In this document: positions 30,201 to 38,887 of the stretch, in pieces | Layout: each line of letters begins with the position of its first letter | Position numbering within the stretch: position 1 is the stretch's first letter | From: Hymenobacter radiodurans | GTDB taxonomy: Bacteria; Bacteroidota; Bacteroidia; Cytophagales; Hymenobacteraceae | Reading direction: 5' to 3' | Assembly (NCBI RefSeq): GCF_004355185.1 | Contig: NZ_CP037922.1 | Coordinates: 1,550,001 to 1,614,000 of the forward strand | DNA: 64,000 nucleotides | Program-made: the position numbers and the translations under genes | Notes under the pieces: generated by a model | What the model saw: only the letters and a program-made list of their open reading frames with translations | Told to the model about the DNA's origin: nothing | The model's database searches: none

Positions 30201-30669
30201 CACAAAAGCCCCCCAGCACAAAATCCTGATCTTCTCGCAGTTTGTAGGCATGCTCAACCTGATCCGGCAGGAACTCGACCAGCGCAACATCAGCTACCAA
30301 TACCTCACCGGCCAAACCCGTAACCGCGCCGCCGCCGTCACATCGTTCCAAGAAGACGAAACCGTGCGCGTCTTCCTCATCAGCCTAAAAGCTGGCGGCA
30401 CCGGCCTGAATCTGACCGAAGCCGACTACGTTTACCTCGTGGACCCGTGGTGGAACCCAGCCGTTGAAAACCAAGCCATCGACCGCAGCCACCGCATCGG
30501 CCAAACCAAAAAAGTGGTGGCCGTGCGCCTCATTTGCCCCGATACCATCGAGGAGAAAATCATGAAGCTGCAAGAAGCTAAGCGCGAGCTGGCCTACGAG
30601 CTAATCAAAACCGACACAGCGCTAGTTAAATCCCTGACAAAACAGGAACTGCTAGAGCTGTTTAGTTGA
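27274..30669 (+). CDS. SWIM zinc-finger SNF2-family DNA translocase/helicase
   Basis: Protein of 1131 residues. An N-terminal SWIM-type zinc motif (about 88-110; Cys residues in SCACTIPKTSLCEH) is followed by a long region of unknown fold (about 110-640). The SNF2 motor comes next: motif I DDMGLGKT (about 695), motif II LDEAQ (about 795), motif III LTGTPVEN, and in the second RecA lobe GTGLNLTEADYV and DRSHRIGQTKKV. Bacterial members move along double-stranded DNA or remodel protein-DNA complexes; some belong to defence systems, but no partner gene is evident here. It contains four G6C motifs (near 27860, 29265, 29427 and 30207). Confidence 0.92.
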   Translation: MLKSEESHSFSAAGPHPHKYVLPAITVTELTSTVVGLHCVGLPPTDSRMLAAIQPETLVLDSGTFTSVAHAASELRFPTVVVQQNGPDLVMSCACTIPKTSLCEHQALVLLSIVQRKELRLFFDKPARYAFLRTLARDYGLEQADDLDAHFELIYSRPSSVAAVPRRPDLYAVTAATKQELITQLLPAKRGPAADLPPSHQLLVLSKHRYYGHLTIYLAEATMTATGKVKNPVNVINPLDGIWQLQHPDEVKFYTAISHFQRNYEDTRTSAAISALRAVVQNPAGLPVYAHNTSVSDNITAQSVTPVKLRHTKLDLRILVEQQGDYYQVSGKLWLHDQPFDLKGLSIQYEYFVAVHGALYLLDDLDVWRVVEFFQKRNNTLLIHHSKFGEFQRDVLANLENRLHITYGYMRPATPKQLVESGFNEAPELLLYLSDAGGHVELLPVMRYGPTEVSILSRRQLYATDELGRTFVLARDAAAENSFLAALLRHYPDFQEQVNQESLYVPKSQFLQGEWFLDAFEDWRNLSITILGFNQLKSNTYNPNKAHVTVRVTGENNWFDTVLRVRFGKQEASMRNLHKAIRNKSRYVQLDDGTRGILPQEWVEKFASYFAAGEVVEDRIRTPSISFATLEELYEPEALLPNAQNQLARYKAAVADFAGIKPVNLPPDLHATLRDYQHQGLNWLNFLDTFNFGGCLADDMGLGKTLQVLAFILLQREKSPPGANLVVVPTSLVFNWLAEVEKFAPSLRVHVLHGADRGLHTREFDACDIVLTTYNTIVSDIRWLKEYRFNYVFLDEAQAIKNPDSQRYRVACLLQSRNRVVLTGTPVENNTYDLYGQLSFACPGLLGSRQHFQDLYAAPIDKFKDAKRARALQRKINPFVLRRTKAQVAAELPDKTEMVLYCEMGAEQRRVYEACKQEYRAKLMELHEETPGKSSLHILQGLTKLRQICNAPALLREQEYYGSASAKMEVLLEEISTKAPQHKILIFSQFVGMLNLIRQELDQRNISYQYLTGQTRNRAAAVTSFQEDETVRVFLISLKAGGTGLNLTEADYVYLVDPWWNPAVENQAIDRSHRIGQTKKVVAVRLICPDTIEEKIMKLQEAKRELAYELIKTDTALVKSLTKQELLELFS

Positions 30670-30689
30670 GTTACTTGCTAATCTCCAGG

Positions 30690-30786
30690 CCGTCATGCCG
30701 AGCGCAGCGAAGCATCTCGCGTGCTGATGAGAGGTTAGTAATCTAACCGGCGCGAGCGAGATGCTTCGCTGCGCTCGGCATGACGG
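30690..30786. repeat. REP-like palindrome, copy 6
   Basis: Same family as at 1.9 kb, with CATGCCGAGCGCAGCG pairing with CGCTGCGCTCGGCATG; the change CAG to CCG in one arm is matched in the other. It lies between the convergent SNF2 and glycosidase genes. Confidence 0.9.
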
Positions 30787-30829
30787 ACTAGTAGCCTTGT
30801 ATCATCTATTTTAATACGTGTAGTCAGTT

Positions 30830-32103
30830 CTACTTCCCCTTCACATAAAACGGAATGTTCGCCGTGGCTACGTTATCATGGCCATCATAGGCGTACACAA
30901 ATAAGCGGTAGGCGCCTTCCTTGGTGGGGGCAGTGAGCTTGGTTTGGGCTTTTGCGCCAGTCGGAATCAAGCCCGGAACGGCAACAGGGCGGCTCTCCCG
31001 GTCGCCGCCCGATTTGAGGTCGGTGCTTTCGGGGAGCAGCTCGTAGCGGTAGGTGAGTGGGTCTTTGTTAGGGTCGGTGACGGTAGCCACGACGGGGTAG
31101 CTCTGGCCGGCTTGCAGGTAAATGTTGTCGGTAGACTTCTTGCCATCCAGCAAAAAGCCCCCCAGGTGCGGCGCCCGATTCTGGGGCCACTTCCCGCTCC
31201 ACAGATACTGCATCACATCCACCACTTCCGATTCCTTGCCGTCCTCGGTGAAGATGCCGTACCAAGTAGGCGTGCGCTCCTGCTTCTGGCCCCACAAAAA
31301 CACGTAAGTGCCTAGGCACTGAGTTTTATCCTTGGCTACGGAGGCTTCGTAGCGGCTTTGGTACACGGCGGCTTTCTGGCTGCTGGTTTCTTCTACTGAG
31401 GCTTTCCACGGCGTAACGGGACTTTCCCAGTGGCCGGTAGGGCCCCACTCAGCTACTACATAAGGGCCAGTCCAGCCGGTGGTGCGCACCTGCTGCGGAA
31501 TAGCGGCCAGCCCAGCGTAGGTGTTGATGCTGAGAATATCCACAGCCGGGCACTTGGCCTTGATGTAGTCGACTTCCTTCTGGTTGAGGCCGGCCAGCAC
31601 GGTGCTGGTGGGGTGGTTGGGGTCTACTTCATGAATCATCTGGGCAATCTGCTGCACGGCATCCCAGACCTTTGGGTTAGTGTACTCCAGGTTAAGTTCG
31701 TTGCCGATGCCCCAGAATAACACGGCCGGGTTGTCCTTGTATTTCACTACCTCAGCGCGCAGCTTCTGGAGCTGCTCTGCCACGGCCTGGGGGTTGTTGT
31801 AATCGAAGCCGTGCCGTTCGCGGGCCACATCGAGCCCCAGCATAACGGTGAGGCCATTTTTGTTGGCCTCGGCCAGTACTTTATCGGCGTTGTTGGTGCT
31901 CCAGGTGCGAATAGAATTGCCCCCGTACGCCTTGATGCGCTCCGGAAATTGCCCCCCACCGGCCCCATTGATAAAGTACGGCTTCCCCCGCGCAGCAGCT
32001 CATAGCGGCCATTGGCTTGTTTGACTTCCACTTTCACTGGCTCAGTTTGGGCATAGACCGACGCGGTGAAGGTGAGGAGAAAAAGGCAGGAGAGGAGCTT
32101 CAT
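30830..32103 (-). CDS. Exported TIM-barrel glycoside hydrolase (GH2/GH5-like; frame break at 31985-31989)
   Basis: Protein of 424 residues after one C is restored in the CCCCC run at 31985-31989. This turns an off-frame stretch into YELLRGGKPYFINGAGGGQ and then YGGNSIRTWSTNNAD, a clan GH-A N terminus. Signal peptide about 1-18 (ends VYAQ). The acid/base Glu lies in WGIGNELNLEY and the probable nucleophile Glu in YVVAEWGPTG. A C-terminal beta-sandwich domain (about 300-424) follows. The substrate is not determinable; beta-mannoside or beta-glucan linkages are possible, and the flanking mannosidases make the core beta-mannose of N-glycans attractive but unproven. Confidence 0.75.
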
Positions 32104-32177
32104 AGGTTCTGGGGGCTTTTTTGTTTGGTTAAAACTAGCTAGATCCGGCCACTATACATCCGATTATGCAGAAGCTT

Positions 32178-32474
32178 CTACAGCGGCTCGTCGTTGCTGG
32201 TGTTGCTGGCGCTGGGGTCAGAGTCACCGCCCATGTCAGACTGGGTACCCGCCGCCGTGGGGTCGGTAGGAGTGTCCGTCGCGGATTCGCTTTCTGAAGC
32301 GGACGTCGTATCCTCAGCATCTGCCGTTGCCGGTGGGGCGTCAGTGGGGGCGCTATCGGGGCGTGGCTGATTGGTGACGGTTTGAGTGTCGGCGCTCTGG
32401 GTATCGGAGGTGCCCTTGGTGGGTAGCGTGTTATCAGCCGGATTAGGCTGCTTGGGGGGCGTTTTTGGGTCCAT
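32178..32474 (-). CDS. Acidic low-complexity hypothetical protein
   Basis: Protein of 98 residues beginning MDPKTPPKQPNPADN, made almost wholly of Asp, Glu, Ser, Thr, Pro and Ala. It has no hydrophobic core, signal peptide or motif and should be intrinsically disordered. It may be a real small protein, since composition and start are sensible, but there is no homology-type evidence. Confidence 0.45.
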   Translation of the reverse strand: MDPKTPPKQPNPADNTLPTKGTSDTQSADTQTVTNQPRPDSAPTDAPPATADAEDTTSASESESATDTPTDPTAAGTQSDMGGDSDPSASNTSNDEPL

Positions 32475-32615
32475 GACGATGCAGATCTAGAAGTTGAGGG
32501 CCGCTAATAAGATAGTGGCTGCTAAGCGGATATACGGCGCAACTGAACCGTTGGACATGTCAACCCTGCTGGCTCAATCTGCGTTATATACCCTACACCA
32601 TTTCCATTGTCAATC

Positions 32616-32870
32616 ATGAGCATATTTGGTTCTAGCCGCTCAAGCGGCACACTAGGAGGCCTAATTTCGGGCTTGTTTGGCGGTGGTAGAGGGGGCGTAA
32701 ACCCTGCTACTGGCAACTATGGTAACGTCGGCCGGTCTGGAGGCGTTGGGCGCAAACTGGCCACCGGAGCATTGCTGGCAGCCGGGGCCGCGTACCTCTA
32801 TAATCGCAATAAGAACAAGGGCACAAATGCGTCTAATACCAACGTGTCCAACTTCAACCCGAATCTGTAG
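32616..32870 (+). CDS. Small Gly-rich hypothetical protein with one hydrophobic segment
   Basis: Protein of 84 residues from the ATG at 32616. The Gly/Ser-rich N-terminal half (SGLFGGGRGGVNPATGNYG) is followed by a hydrophobic stretch (ATGALLAAGAAYLY) and an Asn/Lys-rich tail (NRNKNKGTNASN). It may be a membrane-associated peptide. A strong terminator follows at 32889, which supports it being expressed. No family recognised. Confidence 0.55.
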   Translation: MSIFGSSRSSGTLGGLISGLFGGGRGGVNPATGNYGNVGRSGGVGRKLATGALLAAGAAYLYNRNKNKGTNASNTNVSNFNPNL

Positions 32871-32888
32871 GCGCTCCGCCGCATGTTT

Positions 32889-32938
32889 CACAAAAGCCCC
32901 ACTTCTGGCCTTTTATGGTCGGGGGTGGGGCTTTTGTG
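32889..32938 (+). terminator. Rho-independent terminator
   Basis: CACAAAAGCCCCAC pairs with GTGGGGCTTTTGTG, giving 14-base arms and an A/T-rich base on either strand. It lies 18 bases after the stop of the small Gly-rich gene. Confidence 0.8.
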
Positions 32939-33003
32939 AAGTTTACTTAAAGTAAGCTTCGCGCATCCTAGCGATTGAAAGAGGAAAGATGAAAATTAGG
33001 TTG

Positions 33004-33098
33004 TGTTATGCTGAGCTTGCTGAAGCCCCTCTACTACTTCGGTGCAATGGCATTGATTAGTAACCAGTCGAGATGCTTCGACCAGCTCAGCATGACAC
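33004..33098. repeat. REP-like palindrome, diverged copy 7
   Basis: Diverged member of the palindrome family: outer arms ATGCTGAGCTTGCTGAAGC and GCTTCGACCAGCTCAGCAT pair imperfectly, and the centre retains CGAGATGCTTCG. It marks the left edge of the AT-rich insert. Confidence 0.7.
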
Positions 33099-33099
33099 G

Positions 33100-33489
33100 A
33101 AAAATGGAACCTTAGCCTCGTGCAGTAGTAACGGTGTGGTAGCAACTTGCCGCTTTACGGCAGTGGAGGCGTAACTTCCATCCTAAGCATGTCAAGAATT
33201 TAGCCTAGCTAGACCCGTATTAATAGAAGCACCTAACATTGATTTCTTGCCATGAGCTCATTTGAAATATAATAATAAAATTGGATTATAATATAAATAA
33301 TTTGCATTTTAAATTTAAACTCTACAAATTTATTAAAGATTAAAATTCAGTATAGCCGTTCCAAGGCGCAGCGATTCAAGCTGCAACTCTCAATCCCACC
33401 TATTATTAAGTCTAAGTAATGCAGCCCAAGGCATTCTTGCTTCTGCGGCAGCCTGCTTATAAGGTAGTTATTGAGTTTAAAAACTGAAA
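33100..33489. other. AT-rich non-coding segment before the methyltransferase gene
   Basis: The stretch 33230-33360 is strikingly AT-rich (runs such as AATATAATAATAAAATTGG), unlike the rest of the window. I found no gene in it; the short minus-strand open frame at 33347-33568 overlaps the next gene's start and lacks protein character. It probably came in with the methyltransferase gene. Confidence 0.6.
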
Positions 33490-34371
33490 ATGATGCTCTC
33501 GACAGTTCAACCTTTTCTACGTTCGGATGCTGAAGTGTTCGAACGAGATGATTACTTAGAAATTCCAATTACCAATCCTTCGGAAGCTATTAAAGCTAAT
33601 GCTTATTACTTCAATCATCCGGACTGGGCGCAGGAATATCTGACCTATTGTCATCGAAGTGAATCTTTCAAAAGCCGTTGGGAAGCTGCTCTGGGAGATT
33701 GTACAGGAAGTATAGTCGTAGACATTGGCTGCGGTCCTGGAAATATTTTCGCCACGATACAAGGAAAACCAAAGCTGCTGATTGGAATAGATGTAGCACC
33801 AAAATCTTTAGAGATTGCAAAGAGGCTAGGTTATGTACCTGTCCTTGCCGATGCAGTTAACCTGCCCTTTATTTCGGGTTTCGCAGATATTGTAGTACTA
33901 AATGCGGCTTTACATCACTGTGAGGACATGGCCGCAATTTTAAGAGAAGCAGCGCGTCTGGTGAAGCCAGGAGGTCTTATTATCACCGACCATGATCCTC
34001 AACTTAGCGCTTGGGATTATAAAGGAATTGCAAAACTGCTTTGGGAAGGCCGCTTAGTATTATATAAAATCACAGGCCACGGCTTCCATAAAACAGACAG
34101 TCAACAATACTGGGGATTACAATGTGAAATTCATCACAAACCTGGACATGGCGTTACGAAGCAATTTTTTATTGACAACTTGAAGCCACTTGGTTTTGAA
34201 GTAGATGTTTTTGCTCATAATCATGAGCTTGGCGCAGAAGTACTACAAGGCCAGAAGGGAAAAGCCGAGTTGAAATATAGAATTGGCAATCTTTTATCAG
34301 GTAGAAATCCCAGCGCAGAGGTAAGTGCTTTATCTCTGATGTGCGTGGCCAAAAAGCAAATTAGTGCTTAG
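33490..34371 (+). CDS. Class I SAM-dependent methyltransferase in an AT-rich insert
   Basis: Protein of 293 residues. Motif I is VVDIGCGPGN (about 78-87), the acidic residue after strand 2 is in IGIDVAPKS, LADAVNLPF binds the adenine, and motif IV/post-I reads LNAALHHCED with RLVKPGGLIITDHDP. The fold is that of UbiE/small-molecule methyltransferases. The C-terminal half (about 190-293) gives no substrate clue. The gene uses many A/T-ending codons and lies in AT-rich DNA, unlike its neighbours, so it was probably acquired by transfer. Confidence 0.8.
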   Translation: MMLSTVQPFLRSDAEVFERDDYLEIPITNPSEAIKANAYYFNHPDWAQEYLTYCHRSESFKSRWEAALGDCTGSIVVDIGCGPGNIFATIQGKPKLLIGIDVAPKSLEIAKRLGYVPVLADAVNLPFISGFADIVVLNAALHHCEDMAAILREAARLVKPGGLIITDHDPQLSAWDYKGIAKLLWEGRLVLYKITGHGFHKTDSQQYWGLQCEIHHKPGHGVTKQFFIDNLKPLGFEVDVFAHNHELGAEVLQGQKGKAELKYRIGNLLSGRNPSAEVSALSLMCVAKKQISA

Positions 34372-34876
34372 TGTAGTAAGAAGAACCGGTCATACTCGGC
34401 CATTGCCGCGACAGTCAATAATAAGTGCGGTATTATATCTACTAATAGAGCTGCGTGTTCGTGGACCCAAATTTCAGTGTATGGTCGTCTACAAGCAGGC
34501 ATTTTCCTTACTTAGACCTGTTGTCAGCCGTGAAGATTTATGTGGAATGACGTCAACCGATAGTACTAGTTTTGTCACGGCCGCGCCGCCATTCATAATT
34601 TCCTGATGCGGCAGAAACGGCCGCGTCAGTTTCTGCCCGTTGAGGCAACCTTCACAAGATTAATAATTATGAGTTACGCTGCGCTAAACTCGCGCCAGTT
34701 GAGGGAAATTCATCCGCACCTGCTAAAGTATCAGCGTTAACCGAAGCAGCCGAAGGACTGCGAAGACCAATAAACGAAGACTTATATGCTCAACTTTTTT
34801 GAAAGGAGCTTCTCAAATTTTAGAAATTTTGCAAAAGGAAATTTATTATCTCGCTCCTTTACAAAGCCTCTGTCTT
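34372..34876. other. Scrambled intergenic segment with gene remnants
   Basis: This 505-base stretch contains a GH92 3'-end remnant (34577-34655), an unassigned short open frame around 34674-34802 reading KLAPVEGNSS and ending EDLYAQLF, and AT-rich DNA up to the next gene. No intact gene is supported. It looks like the debris of insertion or deletion events. Confidence 0.5.
34577..34655 (-). pseudogene. Remnant of a GH92 C terminus
   Basis: Read on the minus strand this gives LNGQKLTRPFLPHQEIMNGG, almost the same as the end of the GH92 gene finishing at 35305 (LNGQKLTRPFLPHQDIMKGG). By eye the DNA is about 85 percent identical over roughly 50 aligned bases. A segment encoding ELTFVMA is missing. 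It lies in direct orientation about 730 bases from the intact copy, with the orphan ORF between. Confidence 0.75.
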
Positions 34877-35269
34877 TTAACGATAAGAACGTTTTTTTAG
34901 CTGTAAGTAAGCTATTATTAAGAGGGAATTAATATTGATTTCAAAGCTTATTAGCTCTTCAAGGTTCTTGATTTCATCGCCAAAACTTTCTGAGAACCCT
35001 TGAATCCTAACGAATGCTTTGTGCTTTTCCGAACTCAGCCTTACTATTTCGATTTGGTTGCCTCCTGGCTCATCATACCAGAAAAAACTTACACTATTCT
35101 GTCCAGTCATTAGGAGTTCTAATGCATGTATGAAATCGTAATAAGGATCACCGAAAACATGGGTGATATATAGCTCATACACTTTCCCCTGTACAAAAAC
35201 GAGACAAGTACTCCACCCGTGGGGGTTAAGGGTTAGCATAAAATCAATGTCGTCTGTTGGAGCCTGCAT
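34877..35269 (-). CDS. Hypothetical protein, 130 residues, in the AT-rich insert
   Basis: Protein beginning MQAPTDDIDFMLTLNPHG. The segment SFFWYDEPGGNQIEIVRLSS followed by a hydrophobic beta strand resembles small immunity- or SUKH-like proteins that have W-x-DEPGG turns, but I cannot name a family. The DNA is AT-rich, and the gene sits between an intact GH92 3' end and a GH92 remnant, pointing to insertion. No toxin gene is visible beside it. Confidence 0.55.
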   Translation of the reverse strand: MQAPTDDIDFMLTLNPHGWSTCLVFVQGKVYELYITHVFGDPYYDFIHALELLMTGQNSVSFFWYDEPGGNQIEIVRLSSEKHKAFVRIQGFSESFGDEIKNLEELISFEININSLLIIAYLQLKKRSYR

Positions 35270-35304
35270 TAATAAATCCGTGATTTTTTTGCTAGAACTT
35301 GACT

Positions 35305-37598
35305 TTACGGCCGCGCGGCCATCACAAACGTCAGCTCCCCACCCTTCATAATATCCTGATGCGGTAGAAACGGCCGCGTAAGCTTTTGCCCGTTTAGCCG
35401 CGCTTCCTTCACGTATACATTCTTGTCGCTCTGGTTTTTAACGCTGATGGTGAAGGTCTTACCGTTTTCTAAGTTGATGGTCGCGCCGTGCACGGCTGGG
35501 CTGCCCAGGGCGTAATCGGGGAGGCGGGCGCGACGGGGTAGAAGCCCAGGGCGCTGAAGATGTACCAGGCGCTCATTTGCCCGCAGTCGTCGTTGCCGCC
35601 AAGGCCGTCGGGGGTGGGGCGGTACATTTTAGGTAGAATCATGCGCACGCGAGCCTGGGTTTTCCAGGGCTGATCGGTCCAGTTGTAGAGGTAGGCGGCG
35701 TGGTGGGCGGGCTCATTGCCGTGCACGTAGTTGCCGATGATGCCCTCACGAGTGATGTCTTCGGTTTCGGCAAAGAATTTATCCGGCAAGTCCATTGTGA
35801 ATAGCGAATCAAGGTGGGGCACGAAGCGAGAATTGCCCCCCATAAGCTGAATTAGCGCCGCCGGATCCTGGGGTACATAAAGACTATAGTTCCAAGCGTT
35901 GCCCTCAATAAAGCCTTGGTTGTGGGTGCTAAGTACGTCGAACTCTTTGCGGAAGCTGCCGTCGCTGAGACGGGGGCGCATGAAGCCGATGCGCTTGTCA
36001 TACACGTTCTGCCAGTTTTGGGCCCGCTTGCTGAACTCCTGGTAGATATCCTGACGACCCAGCTTCTGCGCGGCCTGGGCAATGCACCAATCGTCGTAGG
36101 CGTATTCCAGGGTTTTTGAGACGGAAGAGCCACGCTTGTCTTCCGGCACGTAGCCCAGGCGCAGGTAGTCACCGATTCCGTCGTACCACTGCTGGCGGGC
36201 GGTAGTCACGCAGGCATCGAGGGCCTTGTTGGCATCGAAGGGTGCGTTGCCCTTCACAATGGCATCGGCAATAACGGGCACGCTGTGGTAGCCGATCATG
36301 CACCAGTTTTCGTTGGCGTGGTGGCTCCAGACGGGCAGCATGTGCTCGGCGCTCTGCGTAAAGTGCGCCAGCATCGACTGCACCATATCGGCGTTGCGCT
36401 TGGGCTGCAAGAGGTTGAACAGTGGGTGCAAGGCCCGGTAGGTATCCCAGAGCGAGAAAGTAGAATAGTTGGTGAAGCCCTCCGCCTTGTGTGTGTTCTG
36501 GTCGAGGCCACGGTACTGGCCGTCGGTGTCCTGATAAGTGGTGGGGCTGAGAAAGGTGTGATACAGCGCCGTGTAGAAGTTCTCCTTGTCCGCCCGCTTC
36601 GGCGACTGTATCGTAACGCGGCTCAGCTCCTGCTGCCACTGCTGTTGCCCCTGGCGCTTCACCTGCTCGAAATCCCAGCCGGGCGCTTCGGTGCGCAGAT
36701 TCTTTAGGGCCCCGGCCGTACTCACCGGCGAAATGGCCATTTTGAGCTTGATCTTTTCGTTGGCTTTGGTCTGGAAATCGAAGTAGAGGCGCAACTGCTC
36801 ACCGGCAAGCTCGGGGAAGTTCTTGCTCTGGTCAAACCGGCCCCAGAAGCCACGATATACCTGTTTGGGTGAGTAATTGCGGTGGCCGTACTGCTGGAAG
36901 GGCTTAGAAAACTGGAGGGCAAAATACAGCGTGCGGGTGCGGGCCCAGCCGTTGGTTTGGCGGTAGCCGGTCACCAGCGAATCGTTCTCCACCCGCACAA
37001 ACGTCCAGACGTTTTTATCGGGGTAATTGTAAATGCCCGCCATCATATCCAGAATAATATGGGCCTGGTCGGACTGCGGGAAGGTGTATTGGTGGAAGCC
37101 CATACGGTTGGTGGCCGTCAGCTCGGCCAGGATGTTGTGATCTTCCAGCTTCACCTTGTAGTAAGCGGGCTCGGCTAATTCCGTTTGGTGCGAATAGGCG
37201 GATCGGTAGCCACTCTGGGGCTTGTCGGCCGTGCCGGGGTTTAGCTGTAATGGCCCGGTGGTGGGCATCACCAGAAAGTCGCCGAGGTCGGAGTGGCCGG
37301 TGCCGCTGAGGTGGGTGTGGCTGAAGCCGACGATGGTTTTGTCGGCATACTGGTAGCCAGCGCAATACTTATACACATCGGGGTTGTACTTGCCGTTCTG
37401 CTCGTAGCTCAGCGTGTCGGTATCAGGCGAGAGCTGCACCATCCCAAAGGGCACTGTAGCCCCCGGAAACGTATGCCCCATTTTGGCCGTGCCCACCAGC
37501 GGCTTCGCATACTGCACCAGGTTTTCGGTGGGCTTTGCTTTTTGAGCGAGGGTGGGAAAGAATGCGAGGAGGAACGCGGCGAGAAGCGGAAGTTTCAT
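35305..37598 (-). CDS. GH92 alpha-mannosidase A (frame break at 35518-35521)
   Basis: Exported protein of 764 residues from the ATG at 37598 (MKLPLLAAFLLAFFPTLAQ). The frame is open for another 70 codons upstream but without signal-peptide sense. GH92 landmarks are VGTAKMGHTFPGATVPFGMV, GFSHTHLSGTGHSDLGDF, WDTYRALHPLFNLL, EGNAWNYSLYVPQD and GNDDCGQMSAWYIFSALGFY. The GGGG run at 35518-35521 lacks one base; restoring it continues VAPASPDYALGSPAVHGATI to the stop at 35305. GH92 enzymes are calcium-dependent inverting exo-alpha-mannosidases. It is last of a minus-strand series of GH genes. Confidence 0.9.
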
Positions 37599-37666
37599 GT
37601 AGTTAGTCGTGGCGGGGGGCAAAAACGCGGGAAGGTAAGCAAGGGGCGCAAAGCAGGCATTTGCCA

Positions 37667-38689
37667 TTATTTCAACTTCCGCGCTTCTACACCCGCGGTC
37701 GTAATCTTCACGGGTTGGATGCGGCCCTGGGCGTCGAAATAGAGGCGGTCGATGCAGGTGACGCGGTGGTCCCGGCCGGTGTCGCCCAGCGGGCGGCGGT
37801 GGTAAACGATGTACCACTCATCCTTACCTGGCACCTGAATGACAGAGTGATGCCCGGCGCCGGTCGCTACCTGCGGGTCTTGTTGCAGGATTCTGCCCAC
37901 GCGCTCGAACGGGCCCAGGGGCGAGTCGGCCACGGCGTAGGCCACCGAGTAGTCGGGCCCGGTCCAGCCGCCCTCCGACCACATGAAGTAGTACTTACCG
38001 TCCTTGCGGAACATGAACGGGCCTTCTACGTAGCCCTGGGGGGTAATTTCCTTGTACACCGTGCCATCAGGGAAGGGCACGAAACCCGTAAAATCATCCT
38101 TCAGCCGCGCAATATTGCAGTGCGACCAGCCCCCGTAAATTATGTAGTAGGCGCCGTCCGTATCCTGAAACACAAACTGGTCGATGGGCTGGGCGCCATT
38201 GTGGATCTGTCCAATCAGGGGCTTTCCCAGGTGGTCGCGGAAGGGGCCTTCCGGGCGGTCGGCGACGGCCACGCCAATACCGCCTACTTCGCCCTCGTGC
38301 ACATCGTTGGCGCCAAAGAAAAGGAAGTATTGGCTGCCCTTTTTAATCACGGACGGGGCCCACATGGCTTTGCGAGCCCATTTGATGGCGGTAGTATCTA
38401 TAATTCGTGGGTGCTTGGTCCAGGTGACCAGGTCGGGCGAGGAGAAAGCGTCCAGGTGCACCTGCTGCTCGTAGCGGGCCGAATAGGTGGGGTAAATCCA
38501 ATACTGCTTATCGAAGATGACAGCCTCCGGGTCGGCGTACCAGCCGGGAAACACCGGGTTGCCTGCGCGCGCCAAAGCCACCTTGGTTTTGGACGCAACT
38601 TTGGCTTTAGGGGCGGGCGCGGCAGATTGCGCAAACGCGGTGGACGCGGCCAAGCTAAGCACAACCGCTAGTATAAGAAGCTTTTTCAT
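37667..38689 (-). CDS. Exported GH43-family glycoside hydrolase
   Basis: Protein of 340 residues with a signal peptide (about 1-20, ending AFAQS). The five-bladed propeller fold begins with the general-base Asp in FPGWYADPEAVIFDKQYWIY. The pKa-modulating Asp and acid Glu are probably in MWAPSVIKKGSQYFLFFGAN and GYVEGPFMFRKDGKYYFMWS; VATGAGHHSVIQVPGKDEWY ends the family core. Such enzymes remove arabinose, xylose or galactose from glycans. Its place between GH125 and GH92 suggests a decorated mannose-rich substrate, which is inference. Confidence 0.85.
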   Translation of the reverse strand: MKKLLILAVVLSLAASTAFAQSAAPAPKAKVASKTKVALARAGNPVFPGWYADPEAVIFDKQYWIYPTYSARYEQQVHLDAFSSPDLVTWTKHPRIIDTTAIKWARKAMWAPSVIKKGSQYFLFFGANDVHEGEVGGIGVAVADRPEGPFRDHLGKPLIGQIHNGAQPIDQFVFQDTDGAYYIIYGGWSHCNIARLKDDFTGFVPFPDGTVYKEITPQGYVEGPFMFRKDGKYYFMWSEGGWTGPDYSVAYAVADSPLGPFERVGRILQQDPQVATGAGHHSVIQVPGKDEWYIVYHRRPLGDTGRDHRVTCIDRLYFDAQGRIQPVKITTAGVEARKLK

Positions 38690-38751
38690 TGCAGTAGAGA
38701 GAGTTACGCGATATTCTCGGACTAGATTAATTTAAAGAACACTCTGTTGCC

Positions 38752-38845
38752 AGTCATGCCGAGCGGAGCGAAGCATCTCGCGTGCTGACGCCGGATTACT
38801 AATCTAACGGCGCGAGCGAGATGCTTCACTCTGCTCGGCATGACC
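38752..38845. repeat. REP-like palindrome, copy 8
   Basis: Same family, with CATGCCGAGCGGAGCG facing a slightly mismatched right arm (TCACTCTGCTCGGCATG). It lies between the GH125 gene's end and the GH43 start, within the glycosidase series. Confidence 0.85.
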
Positions 38846-38887
38846 GTCCTTTTACAGGTTTGCAGAAAAAAGCCCCCCAGTTGCGCT

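Noticed and set aside
31916..31960. Second possible frame break in the clan GH-A gene at a five-C run (about 31918-31922)
   Set aside because: With the break at 31985-31989 corrected, this run reads in frame (YGGNSIRTW), so it needs no change.
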